This document shows positions 9,706 through 21,055 of a stretch of 64,000 nt of DNA, piece after piece (within the stretch, counting starts at the first letter, position 1; each line of letters begins with the position of its first letter). Location: NCBI RefSeq assembly GCF_030586465.1, contig NZ_JAUQYP010000001.1, positions 434,001 to 498,000 on the forward strand. Reading direction: 5' to 3'. The notes under the pieces were generated by a model, which did no database searches, was not told the DNA's origin, and worked only from the letters and a program-made list of their open reading frames with translations. A program made the translations under genes and the position numbers. The stretch is from Actinotalea lenta. Lineage in GTDB: Bacteria; Actinomycetota; Actinomycetes; Actinomycetales; Cellulomonadaceae.

Positions 9706-12700
9706 CTAGTTGTCCGCCCTGGGGGACCGGGGGCGATGTCCACGGTCGGGCGTGGACCGCAGGGCGAGGAGGCCGACGAGGGGTACCGCGGCCGCGAGCA
9801 GCACGGTGGCGATCCGCGTGCCGTAGTCGTTGACGAGCGAGCCCGCGACACCAGCGATGAGGAGGCCGATCAGCAGCCCCCTCGTCACCGGCCACCGAGT
9901 CTCCAGGCGCGCCAGCCAGGCCGGCCGCCGCCCCGTCCAGATCACCAGGACGGCCCCGACCAGCACCGCGATCGTGATCCAGGCGATCGGTCCGGACGTG
10001 ACCGTCGCGGCGGCGTAGCCGGCCTTGCGCGAGATCGTCTCCCAGGCGGTCCCGTCCAGCACCGACTGGACGAACCGGCCCAGGTGGGTGCGCTGGTCGG
10101 GCGGCCGCAGCCAGTCCAGGACGCCGATGCCGGCCACGAGCAGCACACCCACCGCCCCGATGAGCCCCGCCCTGGTCCACGTCACCCGGATCCCGCCGAC
10201 GGCCAGCACCACCATGCCGGCGGCGGGCAGCAGCACCAGGCCGCCCCCGACGTCCGCCCCCAGCCCCGGGAGCAGGTCCACGAGCATGGCGACGAGCCCC
10301 ACCACACCCGCGGCGAGCATCGCCGCGACCCGGTGCCCGCGTTCACGCAGCCACCACCCGAGGGCAGCCGCCCCGATCAGGGCCCCGACGACGTAGATCG
10401 AGTACGTCGGGTTTCCGAACCCGTAGTACCGCCCGCCCAGCGTCGGCGACGGGCCGAGCGGGCTGCCCCGGTGCAGCGGTGTGCCCAGCAACGCGTCGAG
10501 GGTGAGCACCACGAACGTCAGGCTCGCCAGCAGTCCCGGGGCTGCCCAGACCGGCCGTCGCGGAGCGAGGGCGGCCACGCCGGCGACCGTGACGGTCGCA
10601 CCGGCCAGGGCCAACCACATCGCGGCTCCCGCGTCGGCGGCACGCCACCAGGCCCAGGTGGTCATCACGTACATCGCGACGGGCAGCGACGCGAGCAGCA
10701 CCAGGACGGCGTCCAGGCCGCGCCGTAGCACGCGGGCTGCTCCCCGGGTCAGCCACCGCCCGCTCGCCCAGGCCAGGCCGAGCAGGAGGAGCGCGATCAG
10801 CATCGGGGTGCCCGTGAGCCAGCCGGACAGGCCCCGCAGGGCCTGGTCCCGGGTACTCAGGTCGGCGAGCCCGTCGACCACCGCCGTGACGTCCGCGGGC
10901 CGGGCCCCGGCAGCCGTGAGCGTGGCGCCGGTGAAGTCCGCCGGGTTGGCGATGCCCTGCGAGGCGAGCACGGTGGTGGGCACGTCGAGCAGCCTGCCGA
11001 CGCCCTCCCACCGCGTCGAGGGCGAGGAGAGGAACCGCGCCCCGAGCCCACTGCCCGCTTCCACGGCCCCGACCCCGAGCCACGGGCGCCCCGCCCCGGG
11101 GTTGCCGACGTCGACCAGGAGGACGGTCGCGTTCGACGGAGCGGCGGCGAGCACGCGCCGGACCGTCGCGTCGAGGGCCATCAGGGCGGCCGTGCGGGAC
11201 TGCCCCGAGGTGGTGGGCAGCGGCGCGGCCGGGTCCGTGGGGACGTCCTGGAGCGAGGCGGGCACGTACGGGGCAGCCCCCGCGTCGACGAGCGTCACCG
11301 GGCAGTCGAAGGCGGCGCCGGGCTCCGCCAGCGCCTGGTCCAGGCTGAGGTAACGGTCGACGGTGCCGTTCTTGCGGGCCAGGGCCAGCGCCGCGCCGGG
11401 GCCCACCGCGGTGCTGCACACGCCCGAGCGGTCCAGCGTGTCGCCCAGCACGCCGGGGTGCGGGTCGTAGGCCGAGCTCCGCTGGGCGGCCACCAGGTCC
11501 GGCCAGCCCTGCACCTGGGCGCCGCGCGCAGTCGGGGCGACGGTCCACGGCTCGCAGTCGAACGACCCGTCGCTCCACGAGCCGGTGATCACCGACCGGC
11601 CGGCCGACAGGGCCAGCCACCCGGCGGCCAGGCACCGGCGGTCGGTGGTCGTCACACCGGGTGCGACCCCGCCCACCACGGCACCGTCGCGCACCATCGC
11701 CCAGATCGTGGGAGTGACGGTGCGGTCGACGTCCTGCCAGCGCAGCCCCTGCGTCCCGACCACCACGAGTCGCGTCGACGCGCGCACCACGGGGGTACCG
11801 GGACCGTGCGTGACGTCGCCGGCGGACACCTGGCTCGGCAGGACGGCCGATCCCAGGAGCATGGCCGCGGCCATCCCGCCGGCCACCCCGAGCAACGCGA
11901 GCGGGGTGGCCCGCACCAGCGCATCCTCCGGGTCGGCGCCCGCCGGCCGGCTCGCGGCGAGCTGCGCGGCCCAGGAGAGCGCCAGGAGCCCGCCCCCGAG
12001 GCCGAGCAGCACCGCGGCGACCGCGACGCCGGAGTCGTTGAGCAGCGCCCCCAGCACGGCCGCGACGACCACCGCCACCACCGTGCGCCACAGCACCGGC
12101 CAGCGGTCGTAGGCCCGTCGCAGGCCCTCCGGCCGCCACCGGGGCGGGCCGACCAGGACCAGGACGGTGGCCGTGCACGCCAGCGTGGCCAGCGCTCCCC
12201 AGGGATTGGCGACCGTGGCCCACGCACCCGACGCCTTCTCCGCGACCAGCGCCCACGCGTGGCCGTCGGCGACGCGCTGGACGAACAGCCCGAGGTGCGA
12301 CGCGGGCCCCGGACCCGCCCAGTCCCAGATCCCGATGGCTGCGACCACCAGGACGGCCAGCCCGAGCGCGGCCAGCACACGCCGCCCCGTGACCCTGCGC
12401 CCCGTGAGGCCCAGCAGCAGGACGGCGAAGGCCGGCACCAGCGCCAGGATGCCGCCGATGTCCGCGCCGTAGCCCGGCCAGCCGTCGACCACGACGGTGA
12501 CGGCCCCGACGGCGCCCACGGCAGCGACTGCCGCGACGCGTGACCGTGCGGCCGCCGCCAGCGCCCCGGCCAGGACCAGCGCGCTCGCGGCGTACACCGC
12601 GAAGGTCAGGTTGCCGAAGCCGTAGAACCGGGCACCCACGGTGGCGCTCGAGCCCAGGACCGACCCCTGCTGGAGGGTCGTGCCCGTCACCCCGTCCACG

Positions 12701-14109
12701 GTGAGCACCAGCCAGGTCACGGTCGCGACGGCACCGCCGAGCAGCCACGGCTCGAGACCGGGGCGCCGCACGGCCGCAGGCCGCAGCGCGCGAGCGAGCA
12801 GCCAGGCCGCGAGGGCGCACCCGAACGTCGCGACCACCGTCCACAACGTCGCCGCGACCGTCGGAGCGGGCGCCACCCACCACCGGAACAGGGCGGCCAG
12901 GAACGCGCCGGCCGGGGAGCTCGACGCGACCAGCAGCACCGCGCGGACCACGCGCCGCCCGGCGGACCCCCGTCCGCCGCCGGTCAGCAGCGCGAGGCCC
13001 GCAGCGAGCCCCGCGAGCACGACGACCCCGCCGAACACCGGGAAGAGGTGGGTGACCGTGGTGGTCAGCTCGGTGAGATAGCGCCGGTTCTCCACGGTGC
13101 GCTCGGTGCTCATCCGCCGCACGGGGCCGTCGGTCAGCGGCGCGCCGTCGAAGTCCGTGTCGTCAGCGCCCGCGGCCGCCGCAGCGGTGGCAGGCAGGTC
13201 GGTCAGCGTGACGAGCCCGGGTCGCCGGGTGGAGGCCGACGTCAGCCAGGTCACCGGGCCACCGCCGCCGACGGTCCAGTCCACGACCGCGGGCAGACCC
13301 TGCTCGCCGACGCCGCCGGACAGACCCGCGATCACCACGTGCCAACCGTCCGGGAGCCGATGCGTGAGCAGGGTCAGGGCGCGGTCCAGCCGAGCCAGCG
13401 CCTGCCGTCGCCCCTCCGGCTCGAAGCCGAGCTGGCCGAGGTCGACCACGTCGACCGGACAGGCCACCAGGTCCGCCTCGGTGACCGCGGACAACGTCTC
13501 GGCGTAGCGCTCCACGGTGCCGTCCGCGCGGGCCAGCGCCACCGCGGCACCCGGACCCACTGCGGTCGAGCACGACCCGACCGCGGCGATCCGCTCGCCG
13601 AGCGCACCGGCGCGCCCCACCTGCCAGGCCTCGGGGTCGCCACCGTCCGCCGCACTCGGCTGCTCGGCGACCAGCCCGGACCACCCCGGGACCGCGGTCG
13701 GCCCGACGCCCTGCGACGCGGGCACCTGGGGCAGGGGCACGCAGTCCAGCGCCGGGTCCTGGCCGGCGTCCTCAGGCGTGGGGGCCAGGGTTCGTCGTGC
13801 GGCGGAGAAGGTCAGCCAGGCGTCCACCGGGCAGCTCTGGGTCCCCCCCGTTCGCACCGAGACCGACCCCACGGACCCCGTGGAGACCATCCGCCACAGG
13901 GTGGGCGTCGAGGTGCGGTCGATGTCCGTCCACAGCAGCCCACCGGTGCCCACCAGGACGACCCCGGCCGGGGACGCCGGACGCGGGTCGTCGGTCGGGG
14001 CCGGCTGCGCGGCGGACGCCGACGGGGCCGCGGCCAGGACGGCCAGCAGCGTCACCGCGAGGGCGAGAGCATGCCGCACGACCGTCGCGGTGGGACGGTG
14101 GGTACGCAC
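9706..14109 (-). CDS. 1467-residue membrane protein made of two fused copies of one ~670-residue unit
   Basis: No family name is recognised with certainty. A signal-like helix (residues ~12-34) precedes unit 1 (~49-716) and unit 2 (~780-1455). Each unit has an extracytoplasmic domain of ~300 residues that opens with a V-G-T-x-G-L-x-W element, ends its core with a [10 protein letters not shown] motif (Cys180 and Cys898), and then a multi-spanning membrane part. Paired motifs include GARFYGFGN / [17 protein letters not shown] / GLGADVGG and ALLNDSG / SLVNDYG. The extracytoplasmic domains vaguely recall alkaline-phosphatase-like folds, but metal ligands were not identified. A GTG start sits 9 bases after a GT2 gene, suggesting a shared envelope role. 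One uninterrupted frame, no frameshift. Confidence 0.85.
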   Translation of the reverse strand: MRTHRPTATVVRHALALAVTLLAVLAAAPSASAAQPAPTDDPRPASPAGVVLVGTGGLLWTDIDRTSTPTLWRMVSTGSVGSVSVRTGGTQSCPVDAWLTFSAARRTLAPTPEDAGQDPALDCVPLPQVPASQGVGPTAVPGWSGLVAEQPSAADGGDPEAWQVGRAGALGERIAAVGSCSTAVGPGAAVALARADGTVERYAETLSAVTEADLVACPVDVVDLGQLGFEPEGRRQALARLDRALTLLTHRLPDGWHVVIAGLSGGVGEQGLPAVVDWTVGGGGPVTWLTSASTRRPGLVTLTDLPATAAAAAGADDTDFDGAPLTDGPVRRMSTERTVENRRYLTELTTTVTHLFPVFGGVVVLAGLAAGLALLTGGGRGSAGRRVVRAVLLVASSSPAGAFLAALFRWWVAPAPTVAATLWTVVATFGCALAAWLLARALRPAAVRRPGLEPWLLGGAVATVTWLVLTVDGVTGTTLQQGSVLGSSATVGARFYGFGNLTFAVYAASALVLAGALAAAARSRVAAVAAVGAVGAVTVVVDGWPGYGADIGGILALVPAFAVLLLGLTGRRVTGRRVLAALGLAVLVVAAIGIWDWAGPGPASHLGLFVQRVADGHAWALVAEKASGAWATVANPWGALATLACTATVLVLVGPPRWRPEGLRRAYDRWPVLWRTVVAVVVAAVLGALLNDSGVAVAAVLLGLGGGLLALSWAAQLAASRPAGADPEDALVRATPLALLGVAGGMAAAMLLGSAVLPSQVSAGDVTHGPGTPVVRASTRLVVVGTQGLRWQDVDRTVTPTIWAMVRDGAVVGGVAPGVTTTDRRCLAAGWLALSAGRSVITGSWSDGSFDCEPWTVAPTARGAQVQGWPDLVAAQRSSAYDPHPGVLGDTLDRSGVCSTAVGPGAALALARKNGTVDRYLSLDQALAEPGAAFDCPVTLVDAGAAPYVPASLQDVPTDPAAPLPTTSGQSRTAALMALDATVRRVLAAAPSNATVLLVDVGNPGAGRPWLGVGAVEAGSGLGARFLSSPSTRWEGVGRLLDVPTTVLASQGIANPADFTGATLTAAGARPADVTAVVDGLADLSTRDQALRGLSGWLTGTPMLIALLLLGLAWASGRWLTRGAARVLRRGLDAVLVLLASLPVAMYVMTTWAWWRAADAGAAMWLALAGATVTVAGVAALAPRRPVWAAPGLLASLTFVVLTLDALLGTPLHRGSPLGPSPTLGGRYYGFGNPTYSIYVVGALIGAAALGWWLRERGHRVAAMLAAGVVGLVAMLVDLLPGLGADVGGGLVLLPAAGMVVLAVGGIRVTWTRAGLIGAVGVLLVAGIGVLDWLRPPDQRTHLGRFVQSVLDGTAWETISRKAGYAAATVTSGPIAWITIAVLVGAVLVIWTGRRPAWLARLETRWPVTRGLLIGLLIAGVAGSLVNDYGTRIATVLLAAAVPLVGLLALRSTPDRGHRPRSPRADN

Positions 14110-14118
14110 CGGCCAAGG

Positions 14119-14892
14119 CTACGTGTCCGCGGAACCGCGCAGACGTCGTCGCACGCCCCGGGCGAGCGAACGGACCTTGCGGGCGTTGACCGCGAGCAGC
14201 ACGTCGCGGTACTGCCCCGCCCGGTGCATCTGGCTCGCCAGATCGGTGCCCGAGGCGCGGTGCCTCAGGTCGCACGGCACCTCGACAGCGACGTAGCCCT
14301 GCGCGACCAGGTCGATGCTCAACCCCGTCTCCACACCCCAGCCGTGCGCCAGCGGCGTCGCGGCGTCGAACGCCTCGCGGGTCAGGCAGCGGATCCCGGA
14401 CAGCGGCTGCGTCGGCGACCAGCCGGTCATCGACGCGATCGACCGGCGCGCCAGGCCCACCACGATGCCGTGGCCACCGGCACCGGCCTGGCGCGGGAGC
14501 AGCGCGATGGACATGTCGGCGGCGCCGTCGAGCACCGGGGGGATGAGCGGGGCGGCGTTCACGGCGCTCTCCCCGAGGTCACCGTCCAGGAAGAGCAGGA
14601 GGCGGGGCGCGGCGTCCTCGGCGTCGCGCATCGCGACGACCGCGGCCCCGGTCTCCATCGCCGAGGCCTTGCCGCGGTTGACCGAGTGCCGGACCACGAC
14701 CGCACCGGCATCCCGCGCGACGTGCTGGGTCGCGTCGGTGCTGCCGTCGTCGACCACGAGGACGAGATCCACGTTCGGGATCGCCTTCGCGGCCCGCACC
14801 GTCGTCGCGATCCGCGCCGCCTCGTCCTTGGCCGGGATCACGACGGCGACACGCTGCCGCCTCGCGGCGGGGTCGGGACGAGAAGCGGCCAC
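14119..14892 (-). CDS. Family 2 glycosyltransferase
   Basis: The GT-A fold is clear: [20 protein letters not shown], then [13 protein letters not shown], and a DGD metal-binding motif in [12 protein letters not shown]. The sequence [11 protein letters not shown] resembles glucosyl-3-phosphoglycerate synthase-like and polyprenyl-phosphate glycosyltransferases. There is no C-terminal membrane segment. GTG codons at 14901 and 14892 can both start it; I prefer the latter because AGGGTGG precedes it at a suitable distance. It is the first gene of a transcript with the 1467-residue membrane protein, whose start follows 9 bases later. The sugar donor and acceptor are unknown. Confidence 0.87.
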   Translation of the reverse strand: MAASRPDPAARRQRVAVVIPAKDEAARIATTVRAAKAIPNVDLVLVVDDGSTDATQHVARDAGAVVVRHSVNRGKASAMETGAAVVAMRDAEDAAPRLLLFLDGDLGESAVNAAPLIPPVLDGAADMSIALLPRQAGAGGHGIVVGLARRSIASMTGWSPTQPLSGIRCLTREAFDAATPLAHGWGVETGLSIDLVAQGYVAVEVPCDLRHRASGTDLASQMHRAGQYRDVLLAVNARKVRSLARGVRRRLRGSADT

Positions 14893-14979
14893 GGGGACCA
14901 CCCTAGCGAGGTCCGGGACCCACGCCAGAGTTCGGGCACGGGCCGGTCAACGTCCGGTCATCCGTGCGGGTCAGCGGGA

Positions 14980-15813
14980 TCAGCGCAACGTCAGCTGGCG
15001 TGCCACCAGCCCGGCGCGCGCCCGGCGCTGGGTGGCGTCCAGCGGCTCGGTCACCGCGAGCGACCCCTCCAGGCGGGCGGCCAGCTCGGCGAGCGGCTCC
15101 TCGACCATCTCAGGCTCCGTGCCCGGCGCCAGGTCCCACACCGGGACGACGATCCCGCAGGACCGGAAGGCGCCCACGTACCGCCCGTCGCGACCCTGCG
15201 GCCCGAGCCCGGACTCCCGGCGCGCGTGCAGCCGGGCCAGTGCGTCCAGGAACGCGTCCTCGTCGTGCGGCAGCGCCCAGCGCAGGAACTCCTTGTCGCC
15301 CATCCGGGCCCAGTAGGCCGACGGCGCGGCGGCCAGCCTCGCCGTGGGCACGACGGACTCGTTCATCCGGTCCAGCGAGTCCCGCATGTCCTGGGTGAGC
15401 TCGACGCCCGCGGCGGTCCAGAAGTCGAAACCCTCGTGCACGGTGACCTCGAACGGCGCGTCCAGGTCCAGCACGTCCTGCAGGCGCGGGCCCGGCTCGA
15501 TCGGGCCGAGGTGCTGCACCGGGGTGCCCACCGGGGCGTCGAGCGCGGCGAGCAGCGCCACGGCCAGGTCCCGCGACGCGTCCCCGGAGCCGGCGTTCTG
15601 CTGGAGACCGACCATGACCGCGCCGTCGCCGCGGTGCAGTGCGGGCCACGCCATCGGCAGCACGGTGGCCAGCACCACGTCCCGCGCGCCGAGCTCGGCC
15701 GTGGTGCGCGCGGTCGCGGTCGCCGCCGGCACCACCTCGCGCAGCGCGACCAGGTCGGTCTCACCGGGAAGTCCCTCGAACGGCCGCAGGACGAAGTCGA
15801 CACCCTTGCTCAT
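14980..15813 (-). CDS. DUF5926 family protein
   Basis: This 277-residue soluble protein matches the actinobacterial DUF5926 family as I know it, especially the opening [23 protein letters not shown] split over residues ~7-29 and the [14 protein letters not shown] region. No catalytic motif or membrane segment is visible. The family is widespread in actinobacteria but its function has not been established. The ATG follows the family-typical position; homologues often carry a short basic extension before it that is absent here. It is divergent from pgm over a 108-base gap. Confidence 0.85.
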   Translation of the reverse strand: MSKGVDFVLRPFEGLPGETDLVALREVVPAATATARTTAELGARDVVLATVLPMAWPALHRGDGAVMVGLQQNAGSGDASRDLAVALLAALDAPVGTPVQHLGPIEPGPRLQDVLDLDAPFEVTVHEGFDFWTAAGVELTQDMRDSLDRMNESVVPTARLAAAPSAYWARMGDKEFLRWALPHDEDAFLDALARLHARRESGLGPQGRDGRYVGAFRSCGIVVPVWDLAPGTEPEMVEEPLAELAARLEGSLAVTEPLDATQRRARAGLVARQLTLR

Positions 15814-15921
15814 GGGCGCGAGCCTACCGGCGAGCCACCGCTCGACCCGGGCCGTGCGGCGCGCACCGTCCGATGCGCCGCTCACCTGGGCAGGCCGTCG
15901 GTGCGGTGCGAAGATCGGAGC

Positions 15922-17604
<1,683 letters not shown>

Positions 17605-17651
17605 CACCAGGCCCGTCCTGCGGCGGTCCGCGAGGACGCGATGATGGGTCC

Positions 17652-18944
17652 GTGCTCCGCCCGTACCGCGACGTCCTCGCACGCCCCGGCGCGCTCGCGT
17701 TCTCGCTCGCCGGGCTGCTGGCCCGCCTGCCGATCTCCACGGTGGGGATCGGCGTCGTGCTCGCGGTGTCCGCCCGGTACGGCTCCTACGCGCTGGCGGG
17801 ACGCGTCGCGGCGGTCGTGGTGCTGACCCAGGCGCTGTGCGGGCCGCCGTTGTCCCGGCTCGTCGACCGCCACGGCCAGGCCCGTGTCATGGGCCCGGCC
17901 GTGGTCAGCACGGTGCTCGGGCTCGGCGTCCTGGCGGGGACCGCGACCGCCGCAGGGCCGGTCTGGCTGCTGTACGTCGGCGCGGTGGTGGTGGGCGCGA
18001 CGGCCGGCTCCGTCGGTGCCCTCGTGCGCGCGCGGTGGTCCCACCTGCTCACCACGCCCGCTGAGGTGCACACCGCCTACTCCTGGGAGTCCACCCTCGA
18101 CGAGGTCGTGTTCATGGTTGGCCCGGTGCTCGCGACCGTCCTGGCCACGAACGTCGTCCCCGCCGGCGGCCTGCTGCTGGCCGCCGGAGCGGCCGGCGTG
18201 GGCGGCTGGCTCCTGCTCGCCCAGCGCGACACCGAGCCGCCGTCGTCCGCCGGGGCCGACCACGTCGGCGGACCGAGCGTCGTCAGCGGGTCGCTGCTGG
18301 TGCTCGTCGGCTCGTTCGTCGGGATGGGGGCGATCTTCGGCGCGACCGACGTCGCGGTGGTCGCGTTCACGCAGGAGCTGGGCCGCAAGCCGCTGGCAGG
18401 GGTCGTGCTCGGGGTGATGGCGCTCGGGTCGGGACTGGCCGGCTTCGCCTACGGCGCCAGGAGCTGGACCGGTCCCCAGTGGCGGCGGTACGGCGTGGGG
18501 ATGGTTGCGCTCGGCGTCGGGGTCGGGCTCTTCGGCACCGTTGGCACCATCCCCGCGCTCGGCGGCGTGATGCTGGCCGTGGGCATGGCGATCGCGCCGA
18601 CCCTGATCGCGGGCAACGGCCTGGTCGCCGAGCTGGTCCCCCGCGGCAGGCTGACCGAGGGGCTGACCTGGGTGGGAACCGCCCTCGCGGTCGGCGTCTC
18701 GGCGGGTTCGTGGGCAGCCGGCACCCTGGTGGACCGGTCCGGGTCGTCCGGCGGCTTCGCGGTGGTCATGGTGGCCGGGGGTACCGCTGCGGTGACAACC
18801 CTGCTCGCACTGCCCACGCTGCGCCGCGCAACCGCGGGAGCCCCGACGACCCTCGCGGTCCCGGACGACCGGGCGGGACGCCCCACGGCGGCCGCCGGGC
18901 TCAGCCGCCGCTCGCGCCGAAGGCGGCGCCCAGACCGTACGTGA
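17652..18944 (+). CDS. Major facilitator superfamily transporter
   Basis: A 430-residue protein with about twelve hydrophobic segments starting LARPGALAFSLAGLLARLPI, a form common in small actinobacterial MFS permeases. The loop SRLVDRHGQARVMGP corresponds to the G-x-x-x-D-R/K-x-G-R element after helix 2. The second half contains VAELVPRGRLTEGLTWVGTA, also typical. The substrate is unknown. The GTG start lies 48 bases after pgm, so cotranscription is possible. Its last 44 bases overlap the 3' end of the convergent VIT gene, so no separate terminator exists between them. Confidence 0.86.
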   Translation: MLRPYRDVLARPGALAFSLAGLLARLPISTVGIGVVLAVSARYGSYALAGRVAAVVVLTQALCGPPLSRLVDRHGQARVMGPAVVSTVLGLGVLAGTATAAGPVWLLYVGAVVVGATAGSVGALVRARWSHLLTTPAEVHTAYSWESTLDEVVFMVGPVLATVLATNVVPAGGLLLAAGAAGVGGWLLLAQRDTEPPSSAGADHVGGPSVVSGSLLVLVGSFVGMGAIFGATDVAVVAFTQELGRKPLAGVVLGVMALGSGLAGFAYGARSWTGPQWRRYGVGMVALGVGVGLFGTVGTIPALGGVMLAVGMAIAPTLIAGNGLVAELVPRGRLTEGLTWVGTALAVGVSAGSWAAGTLVDRSGSSGGFAVVMVAGGTAAVTTLLALPTLRRATAGAPTTLAVPDDRAGRPTAAAGLSRRSRRRRRPDRT

Positions 18945-19998
18945 CCGCGGCGGCCCCGATCCCGATCGCGAGCTGGCGCACCGCCCGGCGCACCGGAGGA
19001 CCACCGGAGATCAGGCCCACGACGGCGCCCACGAGCAGCAGGGCCACCCCGACGGCACCCACCGCGAGGAGCAGCGCCGCGGTCCCCGACATCCCGAACG
19101 CCCACGGCAGCACCGGGATCGCGGCACCGGAGGCGAAGAACGTGAAGCTGGACAGCGACGCGCCGATGTCGGTACCGACCGCGGCATGCTCCTCGGCGGG
19201 GTGGTCCCCCCGGAACGCCGTGGACGCCTGCCCGAGCTCGGCGATGTCCGCCAGGACCTCCTCGGCCCGGGCCTCGGCGTCCTGCGCCGACATGCCGCGC
19301 GCCCGGTACACCAGCGCGAGCTCGTTGGCCTGCCCCAGGTGCGGCAGGGCGTGCTCCGCCCCGGTCCCGAGCGCGGATGCGGCCAGCAGCTCGCGCTGGG
19401 ACCGCACCGAGATGAACTCCCCGGCACCCATCGACAGCGCGCCGGCCAGCAGGCCGGCCAGGCCGGTCAGCAGGACGGTCCGCGTGTCGACACGGGCGGC
19501 GACCACCCCGATCACCAGGGCGAGGTTGGACACCAGCCCGTCGTTGGCGCCGAACACCGCTGCGCGGAACGTCCCCGACAGGCGCGTGCGGCCGCGCGCC
19601 GCCAGACCCCGGACGACCTCCTCGTGGATCCGCTCGTCCGCCGCCATCGTCGCGGTCGCGTCGGCGTCCACGTCGGCTGAGGCGCGCGCCTCGGCCCGCT
19701 GGGCCAGCGCGAGCACGAACACCGACCCGAACCATCGGGCCATCCGGGCCAGCACGCGGAACTGCCAGCTCGGCCGCACGGGCTCACCGACGCGGTCGCC
19801 GAGCAGCTCCTCCCAGTGCGCGGCGTGCCGGCCCTCGGCGTCGGCGAGGGCGAGCAGGATCTCGCGCTCCTCTCCGGTGCGGTGCCGCGCGAGCTCGCGG
19901 TAGACCTGCGCCTCGGCGCGCTCGTCGGCCAGGTTGCGTCGCCAGCGGCGGACGTCGGCGTGGGCGGTAGGGGCCATCGGGCCAGGGTGCCGGATCAC
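18901..19998 (-). CDS. Ferritin-like domain fused to VIT1/CCC1-type iron/manganese transporter
   Basis: Residues ~15-70 are a rubrerythrin-like ferritin domain with ERAEAQVYRELARH and ADAEGRHAAHWEEL, supplying Glu/His di-metal ligands. The rest is the VIT1/CCC1 membrane domain: AVFGANDGLVSNLALVIG, SMGAGEFISVRSQRE and five hydrophobic segments. Such proteins move Fe2+ or Mn2+ across the membrane; the ferritin-like part probably senses or oxidises the metal. A GTG start overlaps the metF stop as GTGA, so translation is likely coupled; an ATG 21 bases inward (19977) is the alternative. It follows metF on the same strand and converges with the MFS gene. Confidence 0.9.
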   Translation of the reverse strand: MIRHPGPMAPTAHADVRRWRRNLADERAEAQVYRELARHRTGEEREILLALADAEGRHAAHWEELLGDRVGEPVRPSWQFRVLARMARWFGSVFVLALAQRAEARASADVDADATATMAADERIHEEVVRGLAARGRTRLSGTFRAAVFGANDGLVSNLALVIGVVAARVDTRTVLLTGLAGLLAGALSMGAGEFISVRSQRELLAASALGTGAEHALPHLGQANELALVYRARGMSAQDAEARAEEVLADIAELGQASTAFRGDHPAEEHAAVGTDIGASLSSFTFFASGAAIPVLPWAFGMSGTAALLLAVGAVGVALLLVGAVVGLISGGPPVRRAVRQLAIGIGAAAVTYGLGAAFGASGG

Positions 19999-20933
19999 AG
20001 GGCGGGGCGACCAGTCGCGGGGCGTAGACCTGTCCGGTCGAGGAGCGCGAGGGAGGCCGGGGCCTGGTTGAAGGTGTAGAGGTGCACGCCGGGGGCGCCG
20101 GCCGCGAGGACCGCGTCGACGAGCTCGGCGCCCATCGCCAGGCCGGCCGCCTCGCGATGGGCCTCGTCCGGCTCGGCGTCGAGAGCGGCCAGGATCCGCC
20201 CGGGCACCGGTACGCCGGAGATCTCCTCCAGCCGACGCAGCCGGTTCGGGTCGGTCAGGGGGACCAGGCCCGGCACCAGCGGCAGGTGGACGCCCACCGC
20301 CCGCGCGGCGGCCACGTACCGGGTGTAGGACTCCACCTCGAAGAACACCTGGGTGATCGCGTACCCCGCTCCGGCGTCCTGCTTGGCTCGCAGCGCGAGC
20401 AGGTCGCCGCAGGTGGCCGCGTCAGGGGCGTCCGGCGCGAGGCAGGACGGCGTGGCCGCGACCCCGACGCCCAGCCGGGGGTCGGCGTCCAGCAGCAGCT
20501 CGACCAGCTCGCTGGCCCGCTGCAGACCCTCGGGGTGCGGCGTCCAGGTGATCGTCCCGGCGGGCGGGTCGCCGCGCAGCGCGAGGAAGTCCTGCACGCC
20601 GTCGGCGAGGAACCCCCGCGCCACCTCCCGCAGCTCGTCCCGCGGCGAGCCGATGCACGTCAGGTGCGCGACCGGTCGGACGGCGGTGTGCTCGGCGACC
20701 CAGCGCACCACCTCCCGAGAGGTCTCCCGCGAGGAGCCGGAGGCACCGTAGGTCACCGAGAGGAAGTCCGGTGCGGCCTCGGCCAGCGCCGGCAGGGTGC
20801 GCTGCCACAGCCGCTCTGCGGCACCCGGCGAGCGCGGTGGGTAGAGCTCGAAGGAGACCGTCGGCCCCAGCTCGCCCGACGCCCGGAGCCGGGACGGCAG
20901 CACGGCGGGGGGCGGGGCCGGGACGGTGGACAT
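19995..20933 (-). CDS. metF: Methylenetetrahydrofolate reductase
   Basis: This flavoenzyme reduces 5,10-methylene-THF to 5-methyl-THF for methionine synthesis. Family features are VSFELYPPRSPGAAERLW near the N-terminus with the active-site Glu, FLSVTYGASGSSRETS, FLALRGDPP, and QVFFEVESYTRY. The C-terminus GVHLYTFNQAPASLALL is also diagnostic. Length 312 residues is normal for the bacterial catalytic domain. A 122-base gap to the GH31 gene upstream holds a short perfect inverted repeat that may be regulatory. Pairing with a metal transporter gene downstream has no evident metabolic reason. Confidence 0.96.
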   Translation of the reverse strand: MSTVPAPPPAVLPSRLRASGELGPTVSFELYPPRSPGAAERLWQRTLPALAEAAPDFLSVTYGASGSSRETSREVVRWVAEHTAVRPVAHLTCIGSPRDELREVARGFLADGVQDFLALRGDPPAGTITWTPHPEGLQRASELVELLLDADPRLGVGVAATPSCLAPDAPDAATCGDLLALRAKQDAGAGYAITQVFFEVESYTRYVAAARAVGVHLPLVPGLVPLTDPNRLRRLEEISGVPVPGRILAALDAEPDEAHREAAGLAMGAELVDAVLAAGAPGVHLYTFNQAPASLALLDRTGLRPATGRPAL

Positions 20934-20970
20934 GACGCTCCAGTGAGGCGGGCGAGGGTGAGGAGACGGC

Positions 20971-20985
20971 GAGACGGATCGTCTC
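20971..20985. promoter_or_regulatory. Short perfect inverted repeat upstream of metF
   Basis: GAGACG-GAT-CGTCTC forms a 6-base-pair perfect inverted repeat about 40 bases before the metF start. It could be an operator or a small RNA hairpin. No known S-adenosylmethionine or S-adenosylhomocysteine riboswitch core was recognised in the surrounding 120 bases. Confidence 0.3.
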
Positions 20986-21055
20986 ACACAGCGGGCGGCC
21001 GGCCGGCGCAGCACCGCCGGGTAGCGGTCCCTGGCGGGCCGCACGCTCGCGAGGC

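Noticed and set aside
13048-15900. A long plus-strand frame running into pgm
   Set aside because: Only the part from 15922 has phosphoglucomutase sequence. The rest is antisense to the duplicated membrane protein, the GT2 and DUF5926.
20934-21055. Possible riboswitch upstream of metF
   Set aside because: No known S-adenosylmethionine or S-adenosylhomocysteine riboswitch core could be identified by eye; only a 6-bp inverted repeat is seen.
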